Positions 6,451-15,430 of a stretch of 64,000 nt of DNA are shown piece by piece. The position numbers and the translations under genes were made by a program. Below the pieces are notes generated by a model. The model saw nothing but the letters and a program-made list of their open reading frames with translations. It had not been told where the DNA came from and made no database searches. Source of the stretch: Paucibacter sp. DJ2R-2 (GTDB lineage Bacteria; Pseudomonadota; Gammaproteobacteria; Burkholderiales; Burkholderiaceae_C); the NCBI RefSeq assembly GCF_025717675.1, contig NZ_JAJIRT010000003.1, forward strand, positions 1 to 64,000. Reading direction: 5' to 3'. How positions within the stretch are numbered: the stretch's first letter is position 1; each line of letters begins with the position of its first letter.

Positions 6451-8546
6451 ATGCGCTGATTGCTCAGATGCAGGCCCTGTTCGGTCCACGCGCCGCGCTG
6501 CTGAGCGCGCTGGGCGCGCCGGTGGCGGTGATCCTGGTGCTGGCCATGATGGTGCTGCCGCTGCCGCCCTTCGCCCTGGACCTGATGTTCACTTTCAACA
6601 TCGCCCTGGCGGTGATGGTGATGATGGTGGCGGCGAACATGGTCAAGCCGCTGGACTTCGCGGCCTTTCCGACCGTGCTGCTGCTCACCACCTTGCTGCG
6701 CCTGTCGCTGAACGTGGCCTCGACCCGCGTGGTGCTGATGGAAGGCCACACCGGCACCGGCGCGGCCGGCAAGGTCATCGAGGCCTTCGGCCACTTCCTG
6801 ATCGGCGGCAACTTCGCGGTCGGCCTGATCGTCTTCGCCATCCTGGTGGTGATCAACTTCATCGTCGTCACCAAGGGTGCCGAGCGGATCGCCGAAGTCG
6901 GTGCGCGCTTCTCCCTGGACGCGATGCCGGGCAAGCAGATGGCGGTGGACGCCGACCTGAATGCCGGTCTGATCAACGAGGCCGAGGCCAAGCGCCGCCG
7001 CGCTGAGCTGGGCGACGAGGCTGACTTCTTCGGTTCCATGGACGGTGCCAGCAAGTTCGTGCGCGGCGATGCCGTGGCCGGCATGCTGATCCTGGCCATC
7101 AACATCGTTGGCGGCTTCATCATCGGCGTGGTCCAGCATGGCCTGTCGGCCGGCCAGGCGGCCGATTCCTACATCCTGCTGGCGGTCGGCGACGCGCTGG
7201 TGGCCCAGGTTCCGGCCTTGCTGATCTCGGTGGCAGCGGCCATGGTGGTGTCGCGCGTCGGCACCGAGAAAGACATCGGCAGCCAGATCGGCCGCCAGGT
7301 CTTCGGTTCGGCCAAGTCCCTGGCCATCACCGCCGGCGTGATCGGCTTGCTGGGCTTGATCCCGGGCATGCCCCATGTGGTCTTCCTGCTGATCGCCAGC
7401 GCCCTGGGCTATTTGGCCTGGTGGCTGCGCACCCGCGACCAGGCGGCTCAGAAGGCAGCTCAGGCGACACCCAAGACGCCGGTCGCCGCTGCCGCCGAAC
7501 CCAATGCCGAGGCCAGCTGGGACGACCTGATCCCGGTCGACACCCTGGGCCTGGAGGTCGGCTACCGCCTGATCAGTCTGGTCGACAAGAGCCGCGAGGG
7601 CGATCTGCTCAGCCGCATCAAGGGCGTGCGGCGCAAGTTCGCGCAAGAGGTCGGCTTCCTGCCACCGGCTGTGCACATCCGCGACAACCTGGAGCTGCGC
7701 CCCAGCCAGTACCGCCTGAGCCTACGTGGCGCCGTGGTGGGCGAGGCCGAGGCCTTCCCGGGCATGTGGCTGGCCATCAACCCGGGCCAGGCCACCCAGA
7801 AGCTGCTCGGCACCCAGACCACCGACCCTGCCTTCGGCCTGCCCGCCGTCTGGATCGAAGAGCGCCAGAAAGATATGGCGCAAATGGCCGGATTTACCGT
7901 GGTTGATTGCTCGACCGTGGTGGCCACCCATCTTTCACACTTGATGCAGGTTCACGCGGCCAAGCTGCTGGGCCGAGTCGAGACCCAGGCCCTGGTTGAA
8001 CACCTCACCAAGCAGGCGCCGCAACTGATCGAAGATGTGATTCCCAAAATGCTAGGCATCGCCAATTTGCAACGTGTCCTCCAGCTGCTGCTGGAAGAGG
8101 GCGTGCACATCCGCGATATGCGCTCCATCGTCGAGTCCATCGCCGAGAACGCCGCCCAGATCAGCGATCCGGCCGAGCTGGCCCGTCGCATCCGCACCCA
8201 TATCGCCCCGGCCATCGTTCAGCAGATCTACGGCCCGGTGAAGGAGCTGGACGTGATCGCCCTCGAGCCCGAGCTGGAGCGTCTGGTCACGCAAGCCCTG
8301 AATTCCCCCAACGGTGCCGCCCTGGACCCCGGTGTCGCCGACACCCTGGCCCGCAGTGCCGCCGAAACCTCACAAGCCCAGGAAGACCGCGGCGTGCCCG
8401 CCTGCCTGCTGGTGCCTGACCTGATCCGCGCCCCCATGGCCCGCCTGCTGCGCCGCGCTGCGCCGCGCCTCAAGGTGCTGGGCCACAGCGAAATTCCTGA
8501 GACTCATTCCATCCGCATCGGTTCCATCATCGGAGGGGCGGCATGA
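6447..8546 (+). CDS. flhA: Flagellar export gate protein FlhA
   Basis: The 699-residue FlhA forms the nonameric ring of the export gate. The first 330 residues hold about eight membrane helices and the conserved FHIPEP-family loop (VIEAFGHFLIGGNFAVG, SLDAMPGKQMAVDADLNAG). The C-terminal half is the cytoplasmic docking domain for chaperone-substrate complexes. It overlaps flhB by 4 bp, and its own stop overlaps a 36-codon open frame that leads into flhF. Confidence 0.97.
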   Translation: MNALIAQMQALFGPRAALLSALGAPVAVILVLAMMVLPLPPFALDLMFTFNIALAVMVMMVAANMVKPLDFAAFPTVLLLTTLLRLSLNVASTRVVLMEGHTGTGAAGKVIEAFGHFLIGGNFAVGLIVFAILVVINFIVVTKGAERIAEVGARFSLDAMPGKQMAVDADLNAGLINEAEAKRRRAELGDEADFFGSMDGASKFVRGDAVAGMLILAINIVGGFIIGVVQHGLSAGQAADSYILLAVGDALVAQVPALLISVAAAMVVSRVGTEKDIGSQIGRQVFGSAKSLAITAGVIGLLGLIPGMPHVVFLLIASALGYLAWWLRTRDQAAQKAAQATPKTPVAAAAEPNAEASWDDLIPVDTLGLEVGYRLISLVDKSREGDLLSRIKGVRRKFAQEVGFLPPAVHIRDNLELRPSQYRLSLRGAVVGEAEAFPGMWLAINPGQATQKLLGTQTTDPAFGLPAVWIEERQKDMAQMAGFTVVDCSTVVATHLSHLMQVHAAKLLGRVETQALVEHLTKQAPQLIEDVIPKMLGIANLQRVLQLLLEEGVHIRDMRSIVESIAENAAQISDPAELARRIRTHIAPAIVQQIYGPVKELDVIALEPELERLVTQALNSPNGAALDPGVADTLARSAAETSQAQEDRGVPACLLVPDLIRAPMARLLRRAAPRLKVLGHSEIPETHSIRIGSIIGGAA

Positions 8547-8653
8547 ACCCCCACGCTCACATTTGTTCGCTGCCCCTAGGGCGCGTGAAGAGCCCTTTCA
8601 GGTCTCTGGGGGGCTTGGCCTCCTTTGAGGCAAATCGGCAGGAGGCCCCATGA
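8543..8653 (+). CDS. 36-codon linking frame between flhA and flhF
   Basis: An ATG at 8543 overlaps the flhA stop (ATGA), and the frame ends at TGA 8651-8653, which overlaps the flhF ATG at 8650 (ATGA again). A strong ribosome binding site, GGAGGGG, lies at about 8532-8538 inside the end of flhA. The predicted peptide resembles nothing I recognise. The architecture suggests that translation is handed from flhA through this frame to flhF, which makes it a coupling leader more than a functional protein. Ribosome binding and overlaps are seen; function is inferred. Confidence 0.4.
   Translation: MNPHAHICSLPLGRVKSPFRSLGGLASFEANRQEAP
8591..8647 (+). promoter_or_regulatory. Stem-loops over the flhF ribosome binding site
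   Basis: GGCCTCC at 8617-8623 is perfectly complementary to GGAGGCC at 8641-8647, which contains the flhF Shine-Dalgarno GGAGG. The same left arm can instead pair locally, GCCTC 8618-8622 with GAGGC 8627-8631 across a CTTT loop, leaving the site free. A further hairpin, AGCCC 8591-8595 with GGGCT 8611-8615 and an inner CAG/CTG stem, sits just upstream. Ribosomes on the short linking frame would open these structures. Regulation is inferred from pairing alone. Confidence 0.4.
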
Positions 8654-10347
8654 ACGTGAAACGCTTCACCGCCCGCACATCACGCGAAGCCATGGCCCTG
8701 GTCCGCAAGGCCTTTGGCGACGATGCGGTCGTGCTGTCCAACAAGCCCTGCGCCGAAGGCGTGGAAGTGCTGGCCATGGCGCCGGAGGGCATGTCCCAGA
8801 TCGAGCGCGTGGCCGCCACGGCACCGCGTGTGGCTTCGCCCGGCCGTCTGGCGGCACGCCCCGCTGCACCGTCCTCGCCGGTCATCAATCCTTCCGCCAA
8901 GAGCTTTGCAGCCCGCACAGGTCAGCGCAGCGAACCGAGCTTCGGCCACAACGATCCAGTCAGCGGCTTCGGCAACGAGGTCGCCGACGATGTGCAGACC
9001 CTGGCCATGAGCACCTTGTCCTTCCAGGACTATGTGCGTGAACGTGTGCTCAAGCGCCGCCAAGCCGAGCTCGACGGTGCTCCCGATCCGGTCTATGCCC
9101 AGCAGCAGGCCGAGGCGCCCGCGCCTCAGGACCAGCCCGGCGTCAGCTCCCTCAATGCCGTGCGTCAGCAGCGTGCTCAGGCCGCCTTGCAAGCCATGCA
9201 ACCGCGTCGCCCGGAGCCGGCTCAGGCCGCGGCGCGTCGCCCGCTGCCCGTGCCGCCTTCGCCGCCGGTGCTGCGCGACGAGATCCGCATGCCCCACGCC
9301 GGCCGTGACCTGTCTGCCGCCGGTCTGGCCGCTGAACTGCCCGATCTGCCCGGCCGCGGCCGCCGCGACCAGCAGGACATGATGAACGAGCTGCGCCAGG
9401 TCAAGGGCCTGATCGAAGAGCGTTTCGGCGCTCTGGCCTTCATGGAAAAGCTGCAGCGCCAGCCCATCCAGGCCCGCCTGACGCAAAAGCTGCTGGAGCT
9501 GGGTTTCTCGCCCGCCCTGGTGCGCAAGCTGGTCGAAGGCTGCCCCAATGAGTTCAAGGGTGCACAAGCCGCCAAGGGCGAGCCGGCCGATGAAACCCAG
9601 TGGGCGGCCAATGTGCTGTCCCGCAATCTGCACACCGACGAAACCGGTCCGGCCCTGGAAGAGCAGGGTGGCGTGTTTGCCTTGATCGGCTCGACCGGCG
9701 TCGGCAAGACCACCACCACGGCCAAGATTGCCGCCGCCTTTGCCACCCGCTTTGGCGCTGCCCATCTCGGCCTGATCACGCTGGATGCGTATCGGGTCGG
9801 CGCCCACGAGCAGCTGCGTGCCTATGGCCGCATCCTCGGTGTGCCGGTCCACACCGCCCATGACCGGGCTTCGCTGGAAGACCTGCTGGAGCTGCTCTCG
9901 GCCAAAAAGATGGTCCTGATCGACACGGCAGGCATGGCCCAGCGCGACAGCCGCACGCAGGAGCTGCTGGACATGCTGGCCCATCCCAGCGTGCGCAAGA
10001 TTCTGGTCGTCAATGCCGCACAGCAAGGCGAGACCATCGAGGACGTGACCACGGCCTGGCGTGCCAAGGATTGTCACGGCTTGGTGCTGTCCAAGATCGA
10101 TGAGGCCGTCAAGCTGGCCCCGGCCCTGGACACTCTGATCCGCCACAAGCTGACCGTGCTGGGCGTCACCAATGGCCAGCGCGTGCCGGAAGACTGGCAC
10201 CGTCTCTCGGCCCAGGCCCTGGTGCAGCGCGCGCTGCGCAGCACGGCCGCCGGTGCCTGGCGCATGGACAGCGCCGATGTGAACCTGATTTTCGCCGGAG
10301 GGCCCGCGCTTGGCTCTTCGCACACGGCCGCCATGGGCATGTTCTGA
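8650..10347 (+). CDS. flhF: Flagellar SRP-like GTPase FlhF
   Basis: The 565-residue protein belongs to the SRP-type GTPases and sets flagellar position and number at the pole. It has an N-terminal basic B region (MNVKRFTARTSREAM), a long alanine/proline-rich linker of about 250 residues, and NG domains with the P-loop GSTGVGKTTTTAKIAA near residue 346, LDAYRVGAHEQL and LIDTAGM. The linker is longer than in many FlhF proteins. AGGAGGCC, which also lies in a hairpin, is its ribosome binding site. It precedes an flhG-like gene. Confidence 0.95.
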   Translation: MNVKRFTARTSREAMALVRKAFGDDAVVLSNKPCAEGVEVLAMAPEGMSQIERVAATAPRVASPGRLAARPAAPSSPVINPSAKSFAARTGQRSEPSFGHNDPVSGFGNEVADDVQTLAMSTLSFQDYVRERVLKRRQAELDGAPDPVYAQQQAEAPAPQDQPGVSSLNAVRQQRAQAALQAMQPRRPEPAQAAARRPLPVPPSPPVLRDEIRMPHAGRDLSAAGLAAELPDLPGRGRRDQQDMMNELRQVKGLIEERFGALAFMEKLQRQPIQARLTQKLLELGFSPALVRKLVEGCPNEFKGAQAAKGEPADETQWAANVLSRNLHTDETGPALEEQGGVFALIGSTGVGKTTTTAKIAAAFATRFGAAHLGLITLDAYRVGAHEQLRAYGRILGVPVHTAHDRASLEDLLELLSAKKMVLIDTAGMAQRDSRTQELLDMLAHPSVRKILVVNAAQQGETIEDVTTAWRAKDCHGLVLSKIDEAVKLAPALDTLIRHKLTVLGVTNGQRVPEDWHRLSAQALVQRALRSTAAGAWRMDSADVNLIFAGGPALGSSHTAAMGMF

Positions 10348-10382
10348 GCCCTGACGCAGCAGCCAACCGAGACTCACCCATC

Positions 10383-11207
10383 ATGCGCGACGCTCACAGC
10401 ACCTCTTCATCCCTCGCCCCGCAGGACCAGGCCCATGGCCTGCGCCGCCTGTTCGCCAGCTCGCGGGTGCGCTTCATCCCGGTCGTCAGCAACCCCCATG
10501 TGGTGGGCGGCGGCGTGCTGCTGGAAGGCTTGTGCGCGGCTTTTGCCGAGCTGGGCCTGCACACCCTGGTGGTCGATGCCGGCGAGAGCTCGCCCAAGCC
10601 CTCTGAGCTGGCCAGTGTGGACCTGGGCTCCTGCATTGAAAACTTGTCCAAGGATGTGTCCTACTTGGCGGCCCGTGGCCTGCCGATGCGCTATATCAAT
10701 GCCAACGGCTCGGCCGCCCAGTTCCTGGAAGCGGTGACCGATGCCGCTCCCTTTGCCGATGTCGTGCTGCTGCACGCCAGCGCGGCCGAGCTGGCCCGCG
10801 TGGTGGCCCTGCGCGAGGTGCGCCCGGTGCTGCTGGCTGACACCGACAGCATGAGCGTCACCCATGCCTACGCTGGCATGAAGTGGTTGGCCAGCCGCGC
10901 CGGCCTGATGGTTTACAGCCTGCTGTTGGCCAGCTCGCCGCAGCTGCGCCTGTCCGACCGCATTGCCCAGCAGATCAGCTCTTGCGCCGATGGTTTCCTC
11001 GGTGCCGTGCTGCGCGACTGGGCCTGCCTGGACCCCAAGACACCGCCGACGGCACCGGTCTCGCCCGAGATCCGCCATCTGGCCCGTGAGCTGCTGCTGG
11101 CCGCCCCGCCAGGAGCCGCGCTGGAAGCCTCGGTCAACGCCAGCCCGCTGCGCCCGCCCGTGCGCATGACGGCCGCTGCCCGCCCGGCCATGGCTGCCAC
11201 CTACTGA
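10383..11207 (+). CDS. flhG: FlhG/FleN-like MinD-family protein lacking Walker A
   Basis: The 274-residue protein sits in the flhG position between flhF and fliA and has the MinD/ParA fold pattern: TLVVDAGESSP, then ADVVLLHAS, LLADTDSMS and SLLLASS strands. FlhG normally is an ATPase that stimulates FlhF and limits flagellar number. Here the expected KGGVGKT P-loop is replaced by SNPHVVGGGVLLEG, with no lysine in the loop, so ATP binding is doubtful. Identification rests on synteny and fold pattern. It may act as a non-catalytic partner of FlhF. Confidence 0.75.
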   Translation: MRDAHSTSSSLAPQDQAHGLRRLFASSRVRFIPVVSNPHVVGGGVLLEGLCAAFAELGLHTLVVDAGESSPKPSELASVDLGSCIENLSKDVSYLAARGLPMRYINANGSAAQFLEAVTDAAPFADVVLLHASAAELARVVALREVRPVLLADTDSMSVTHAYAGMKWLASRAGLMVYSLLLASSPQLRLSDRIAQQISSCADGFLGAVLRDWACLDPKTPPTAPVSPEIRHLARELLLAAPPGAALEASVNASPLRPPVRMTAAARPAMAATY

Positions 11208-11225
11208 TTGCCGCAGGAGCTGATG

Positions 11226-11939
11226 ATGTATACCGCCAAAGGCCGCCTCGATAACTCCTCGCTGATCAAGCAGTACAGCCCCCTGGTGCGACGACTGGCG
11301 CATCAGATGATTGCCAAGCTGCCCGCCAATATCGAAATCGACGACCTGATCCAGGTCGGTCTGATCGGCCTGACCGATGCGCTCTCGCGCTTCGACATCG
11401 GCCAGGGCGTGCAATTCGAAACTTTTGCCACCCAGCGCATCCGCGGTGCCATGCTCGACGAGCTGCGCGGCGGCGACTGGATGAGCCGCGGCACCCGCCG
11501 CCAGCAGCGCGAGATCGAAGGCGCGGTGCGCAAGCTCGAGCAGCAGCTGGGCCGAGCGCCGGTCGAGAGCGAGATCGCCGCCGAGATGAAGATCCCGCTG
11601 GACGAATACCAGGACTTGCTTGGCAAGGTGCGCGGCACCCAGCTGGTCTATCTCGAAGACATGTCGGGCGACGAGGGCGACGAGGACTTCCTCGACCGTC
11701 ATGTCGCCGACCACAGCAACAACCCCATGTTGCGCCTGCAGGACCACCGCATGCGCGAGGCCCTGGTGGCGGCCATCAAGAACCTGCCCGAGCGCGAGCA
11801 GCACATGATGAGCATGTACTACGAGCACGACATGAACCTGAAAGAGATCGCGGTCGTGCTCAAGGTGACCGAATCGCGTGTCTGCCAGCTGCACAGCCAG
11901 GCCATCGCCCGCCTGCGCGTCAAGCTGCGCGATTGGTAA
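11226..11939 (+). CDS. fliA: Flagellar sigma factor FliA (sigma-28)
   Basis: The 237-residue sigma-70-family factor transcribes late flagellar and chemotaxis genes. Region 2 is visible as HQMIAKLPANIEIDDLIQVG and FETFATQRIRGAMLDELR, and region 4 as NLKEIAVVLKVTESRVCQLHSQAI. ATG 11226 is preferred because AGGAG at 11215-11219 is 6 bp upstream; ATG 11223 is the alternative. FlgM, its anti-sigma factor, is encoded at 37206. Matching promoters occur before motA and flgM in this window. Confidence 0.96.
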   Translation: MYTAKGRLDNSSLIKQYSPLVRRLAHQMIAKLPANIEIDDLIQVGLIGLTDALSRFDIGQGVQFETFATQRIRGAMLDELRGGDWMSRGTRRQQREIEGAVRKLEQQLGRAPVESEIAAEMKIPLDEYQDLLGKVRGTQLVYLEDMSGDEGDEDFLDRHVADHSNNPMLRLQDHRMREALVAAIKNLPEREQHMMSMYYEHDMNLKEIAVVLKVTESRVCQLHSQAIARLRVKLRDW

Positions 11940-12021
11940 TTCTCCGCTTCATCGGCGCCCGTCGGACTTTGCTGCTAGCCTGCAAGGCAGCCGGGCGACT
12001 CATGCCCAAGGGGAGGGGCCT

Positions 12022-13392
12022 ATGTTTTTCGGAATGAAGCGGGGCACGCCGGGCGCGCCTGCAGGGGCGGACCCCAAGCCGCGATCGCCCCAGGCCGCAG
12101 CCGACGGCAGCCAGGCTCTGACCCAGCTGGTCCAGAGTCTGTCACGCTCGGTGTCCAATGTCGGGCGCGATGCCGCCGAGGTGCGCGGCGTGCTGGAAGA
12201 CGCCCAAAAGGTGGTGAACACTCAGTGCGAGGCCATGGGCGCCCTGTCCGGCGAACTGGTCCAGGTTCAGCAAGCCCAGCAAGGCATCAACCAGGCCACC
12301 GAGCAAAGCCGTCACGCAGTACTGCGGGCCCGTCAGTCCCTGGCCGGTATTGGCAATGAGGTTGGCGGCATTGTGCAGACCTTGCGCGAGGTGTCCGACG
12401 CGGCTTCAGACATCAGCAAAATCGCTCTGCAAACCCGCTTGGTTGCCTTCAATGCCTCGGTGGAAGCCAAACGCGCTGGCGAGGCCGGGCGCGGCTTTGG
12501 CGTCGTCGCCGATGCGGTCAAGGACCTGGCCGGCAAGGTTGACGCGTCCTCCAAGGCCATCATGGGCACCTTGTCGGCTCTTGATGCTCGCATCGAGGTG
12601 TTCAGCCGCGAGCTGCGCAGCGATGGGGGGCAGGCACACAAAAGCGCCATTCACCAAGCCTTCGCCGATGTCGAGCATGATGTCGACCGCATCGCCAGTT
12701 CAGCCCAGCAAAGCGAGCGCATCACAGCCTCACTCGGCGATCGTGCGCTTGAACTGGAGCAGGAGATACAGCAGGCCATGATCAGCCTGGACAGCGCCGC
12801 GCAGTGCAGCAATCGTTTCCTGAAGCTGTCAGAGGAGCTGATCGAGCAGATCGCGGCCTCGGGCATCAAGGTCGAGGACGCGCTGTATATCGAAGCCGCG
12901 CAGCGCGGCGCTGCACAGATTGCCGAGCTGCTGGAGCAGGCTTTGCAGAGCCGCAAGATCTCCATGCAGCAACTTTTTGATGAGCGCTATCGCCCGATCG
13001 CCGGCAGCGAGCCGGCCCAACATTTGAGCGACTTTGTCGAACTCGCCGACCGCCTCTTTCCGGCTGTTCAGGAAGCGATGCTGCAGCTCAGCGACAAGGT
13101 GGTGTACTGCATTGCCGTGGATCGAAATGGTTATGTGGCCACTCACAACAAGAAGTACTGCCAGCCGCAGCGCCCCGGCGATGTGGTTTGGAACACGGCC
13201 AACAGCCGCTATCGGCGCATCTTCAACGACCGCACCGGCCTGGCCTCGGCCCGCAATCAGCGCCCCTTCCTGCTGCAGACTTACCGCCGCGATATGGGCG
13301 GCGGCCGCTTCGTGTTGCTGAAGGAAGCCTCAGCACCTATCACCGTGCAGGGCCGCCATTGGGGTGGCTTGCGCCTGGCCTTCGGCTTCTGA
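12022..13392 (+). CDS. Soluble methyl-accepting chemotaxis protein with C-terminal sensor region
   Basis: The 456-residue protein has no membrane segment. Residues about 30-310 are helical coiled coil with the chemoreceptor tip region (SKIALQTRLVAFNASVEAKRAGEAGRGF and VVADAVKDLAG). The last 110 residues form a separate domain (VVYCIAVDRNGYVATHN, then FLLQTYRRDMG) that resembles a Cache-type sensor. This places the sensor after the signalling part, so it should detect a cytoplasmic signal. ATG 12022 follows GGGAGGGG. It may be co-transcribed with fliA, 82 bp upstream. Confidence 0.85.
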   Translation: MFFGMKRGTPGAPAGADPKPRSPQAAADGSQALTQLVQSLSRSVSNVGRDAAEVRGVLEDAQKVVNTQCEAMGALSGELVQVQQAQQGINQATEQSRHAVLRARQSLAGIGNEVGGIVQTLREVSDAASDISKIALQTRLVAFNASVEAKRAGEAGRGFGVVADAVKDLAGKVDASSKAIMGTLSALDARIEVFSRELRSDGGQAHKSAIHQAFADVEHDVDRIASSAQQSERITASLGDRALELEQEIQQAMISLDSAAQCSNRFLKLSEELIEQIAASGIKVEDALYIEAAQRGAAQIAELLEQALQSRKISMQQLFDERYRPIAGSEPAQHLSDFVELADRLFPAVQEAMLQLSDKVVYCIAVDRNGYVATHNKKYCQPQRPGDVVWNTANSRYRRIFNDRTGLASARNQRPFLLQTYRRDMGGGRFVLLKEASAPITVQGRHWGGLRLAFGF

Positions 13393-13444
13393 GCCCTTGG
13401 CGCGCTCCGAGCATTAGAGCCGCCAGCAAAGGCCAGCGAAGCGG

Positions 13445-13517
13445 TTCTGGCTAGGCGGACCGGTGCCGACAGTACGCTCAGTACGGCAAGCCGGGCCAAC
13501 GACGCCAGAAGGATTTT
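13445..13517 (+). repeat. Palindromic element between convergent genes
   Basis: TTCTGGC at 13445-13451 is answered by GCCAGAA at 13504-13510. Inside lies GTAC, loop GCTCA, GTAC with flanking GCC/GGC pairs. A run ATTTTTAT follows. The element fills the gap between the plus-strand chemoreceptor gene and the minus-strand cyclase gene, and may terminate transcription of the chemoreceptor gene. It has the look of a dispersed palindromic repeat, but no second copy was seen here. Confidence 0.4.
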
Positions 13518-13528
13518 TATGGCGACTC

Positions 13529-15430
13529 TCAGGGTGCGACGCAGGCGCGGTTCTTGCCCGTGTGCTTGGCCTCGTACAGCGCCACATCGGCGCGGTCCAG
13601 GGCCACTTCCAGGGTCTCGCCTGGGCGGTACAGGGTCACGCCGGCCGAGAAGGTGACAAACACGTCCTTGCCCTCATGCATGAACAGGCTGGCCGACAAG
13701 GCGCGCTGCAGGCGTTGCAGCACGGCCTGGGCTTCCGCCACCGGTGTGCTGGGCAGCATGAGCACGAATTCCTCGCCACCGTAGCGGGCCACCAGGTCAC
13801 CGGGCCTTAGGTGTTGCGACACCCGTTCGGCCAGAGACTTGAGTGCCACATCACCGGCACCATGGCCCAAGGTGTCGTTGAGCTTCTTGAAATTGTCGAT
13901 GTCCAGCAAGGCCAGGGCGATCAAGGCGTTGTCGCCGGTTTCGCGCTCGGCCTTGGCCTGCTCGGTGGCGAAGGCCGCCAACAGGCCGCGCCGGTTGGCG
14001 ATCTGGGTCAGCTGGTCGGTCTGCACTTCATTGGACAGGCGCTGCAACTCGCCTTCCAGCTCGGCCACCTTGCGGCTCAGGCTGCTGGCCTTGTCATGCT
14101 CCAGGGTCAGGCGATCCTGGGTCTGCTTGACCAGAGACTGCACGCTGCGGCTTTCCTCCACCATCTCGCGCACCACGCCGGTCAGGCTCTCCAGCGAGTC
14201 GGCCTTTTCGATCACCTCGGCATAACGGCCGACGCTGTTCTGGAAGCGGTCGGTGTGCTGGCCCAGCTCGCCCAGTTCGGCCAGCATTTGATGGATCAGG
14301 GACTTGAGCGAATCGCGGGCGCGGCTGCGTTCCTCGCGCAGGGTGCGCTGGCGCTCGCGCGTGCCGCTCAGCATCTCGGTGACCGAGCGCACGCCGCGGC
14401 CGCTCAGGCCCTGCTCCAGGGTGTCGTTCATGGCCTCGCATTGGCCCTTGGCCCAGGAATCATCCTCGGCCAAGTCGACCAGACTGGCGCTCAGTTCACG
14501 GCAGAGTTCGCCCAGCTCGCCGAACAGATGCTGGCGGTGGTCGAGCAGATGGCGCGCGCGCTGGCACAGGGTTTCGATCAGTGCCGCCTTCTCGGGCGTG
14601 GGGCCTCCGGCCTGCAAATCGAGGTGGGCAGCGTCGAGCTCGGCCATCAGCTCGTCGGCATAGCGTTCCGGGCTCTTGAGGGCATGTTGGACAGTGCTGT
14701 GTAAGCTGGTTTCGATGCCGGGCCATGGGCTGGGCAAGCCAACACCTGCGGCGCGGAAACTCAGGACTTCGCTGTCCCTTTTGTTGCCGCTGATTTCAGG
14801 CTCGGTCGGCTCCAGGGTGCTGGGCGGGAAATCTTCCTCGGCGAAGAACTGGCTGGGCGTGCCGCCGGGTTCTTCCGAGGTGGCGATGCTGGCGTCGGCG
14901 ACATCGCTGTCCCAGCTGCTGACCAGCTGATCCAGGCGTTTGAGCAGGCGTTGACCGTCGCTGCGGTTGCCTTCCAGCACGCGCTGCAAGCCGTCCTTCT
15001 TGCGTGCCACGGTCCATTGGCGGCCGCCGCGCTCCAGGCCGCGCACCAGGCGTTCCAGGGTCTGGGCCATGGCCTCGGCTTGGGCTCCCGGGCCTTCGCT
15101 GCGCTGCAGGCGCTCCAGCTCGCGCAAAGCCTCGTCCCAGCGTCCTTCGCGCACGCAGACCTGCAGCTCCAGCCGTACTTGTGCATTGCTGACGCCCATC
15201 GTCAGCAGTTTGGCGAGCACGGCCTGGGCCCGTTCGGGCAGGGCCGCGGCGGCCGCCTCGACACCGGACTCCATGGCAAAGGCGCGCGCATAGTTCTCGG
15301 GCGTCGGTTCCAGCTGGGCCTGGGCCAGGCGCAGCAAGGCCGCCTTGGCGATTTGGGCCGGCGGCGTGGCGCCGGGCTTGCGGGCTGAGTTGGCGGGCAG
15401 AGGCGCGGGGCGGCGTGAGTCGTCCATCAT
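13529..15430 (-). CDS. Diguanylate cyclase (GGDEF)
   Basis: The 633-residue protein makes cyclic-di-GMP from two GTP. The N-terminal two thirds are helical and charged with probable coiled coil (residues about 230-460) and no membrane segment. The C-terminal GGDEF domain begins near residue 465 and has ARYGGEEF near residue 549. An RPGD inhibitory (I-site) motif lies at the normal five-residue distance. Start ATG overlaps the stop of the upstream REC-GGDEF-EAL gene (ATGATGA), so the two are translationally coupled. Confidence 0.92.
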   Translation of the reverse strand: MMDDSRRPAPLPANSARKPGATPPAQIAKAALLRLAQAQLEPTPENYARAFAMESGVEAAAAALPERAQAVLAKLLTMGVSNAQVRLELQVCVREGRWDEALRELERLQRSEGPGAQAEAMAQTLERLVRGLERGGRQWTVARKKDGLQRVLEGNRSDGQRLLKRLDQLVSSWDSDVADASIATSEEPGGTPSQFFAEEDFPPSTLEPTEPEISGNKRDSEVLSFRAAGVGLPSPWPGIETSLHSTVQHALKSPERYADELMAELDAAHLDLQAGGPTPEKAALIETLCQRARHLLDHRQHLFGELGELCRELSASLVDLAEDDSWAKGQCEAMNDTLEQGLSGRGVRSVTEMLSGTRERQRTLREERSRARDSLKSLIHQMLAELGELGQHTDRFQNSVGRYAEVIEKADSLESLTGVVREMVEESRSVQSLVKQTQDRLTLEHDKASSLSRKVAELEGELQRLSNEVQTDQLTQIANRRGLLAAFATEQAKAERETGDNALIALALLDIDNFKKLNDTLGHGAGDVALKSLAERVSQHLRPGDLVARYGGEEFVLMLPSTPVAEAQAVLQRLQRALSASLFMHEGKDVFVTFSAGVTLYRPGETLEVALDRADVALYEAKHTGKNRACVAP

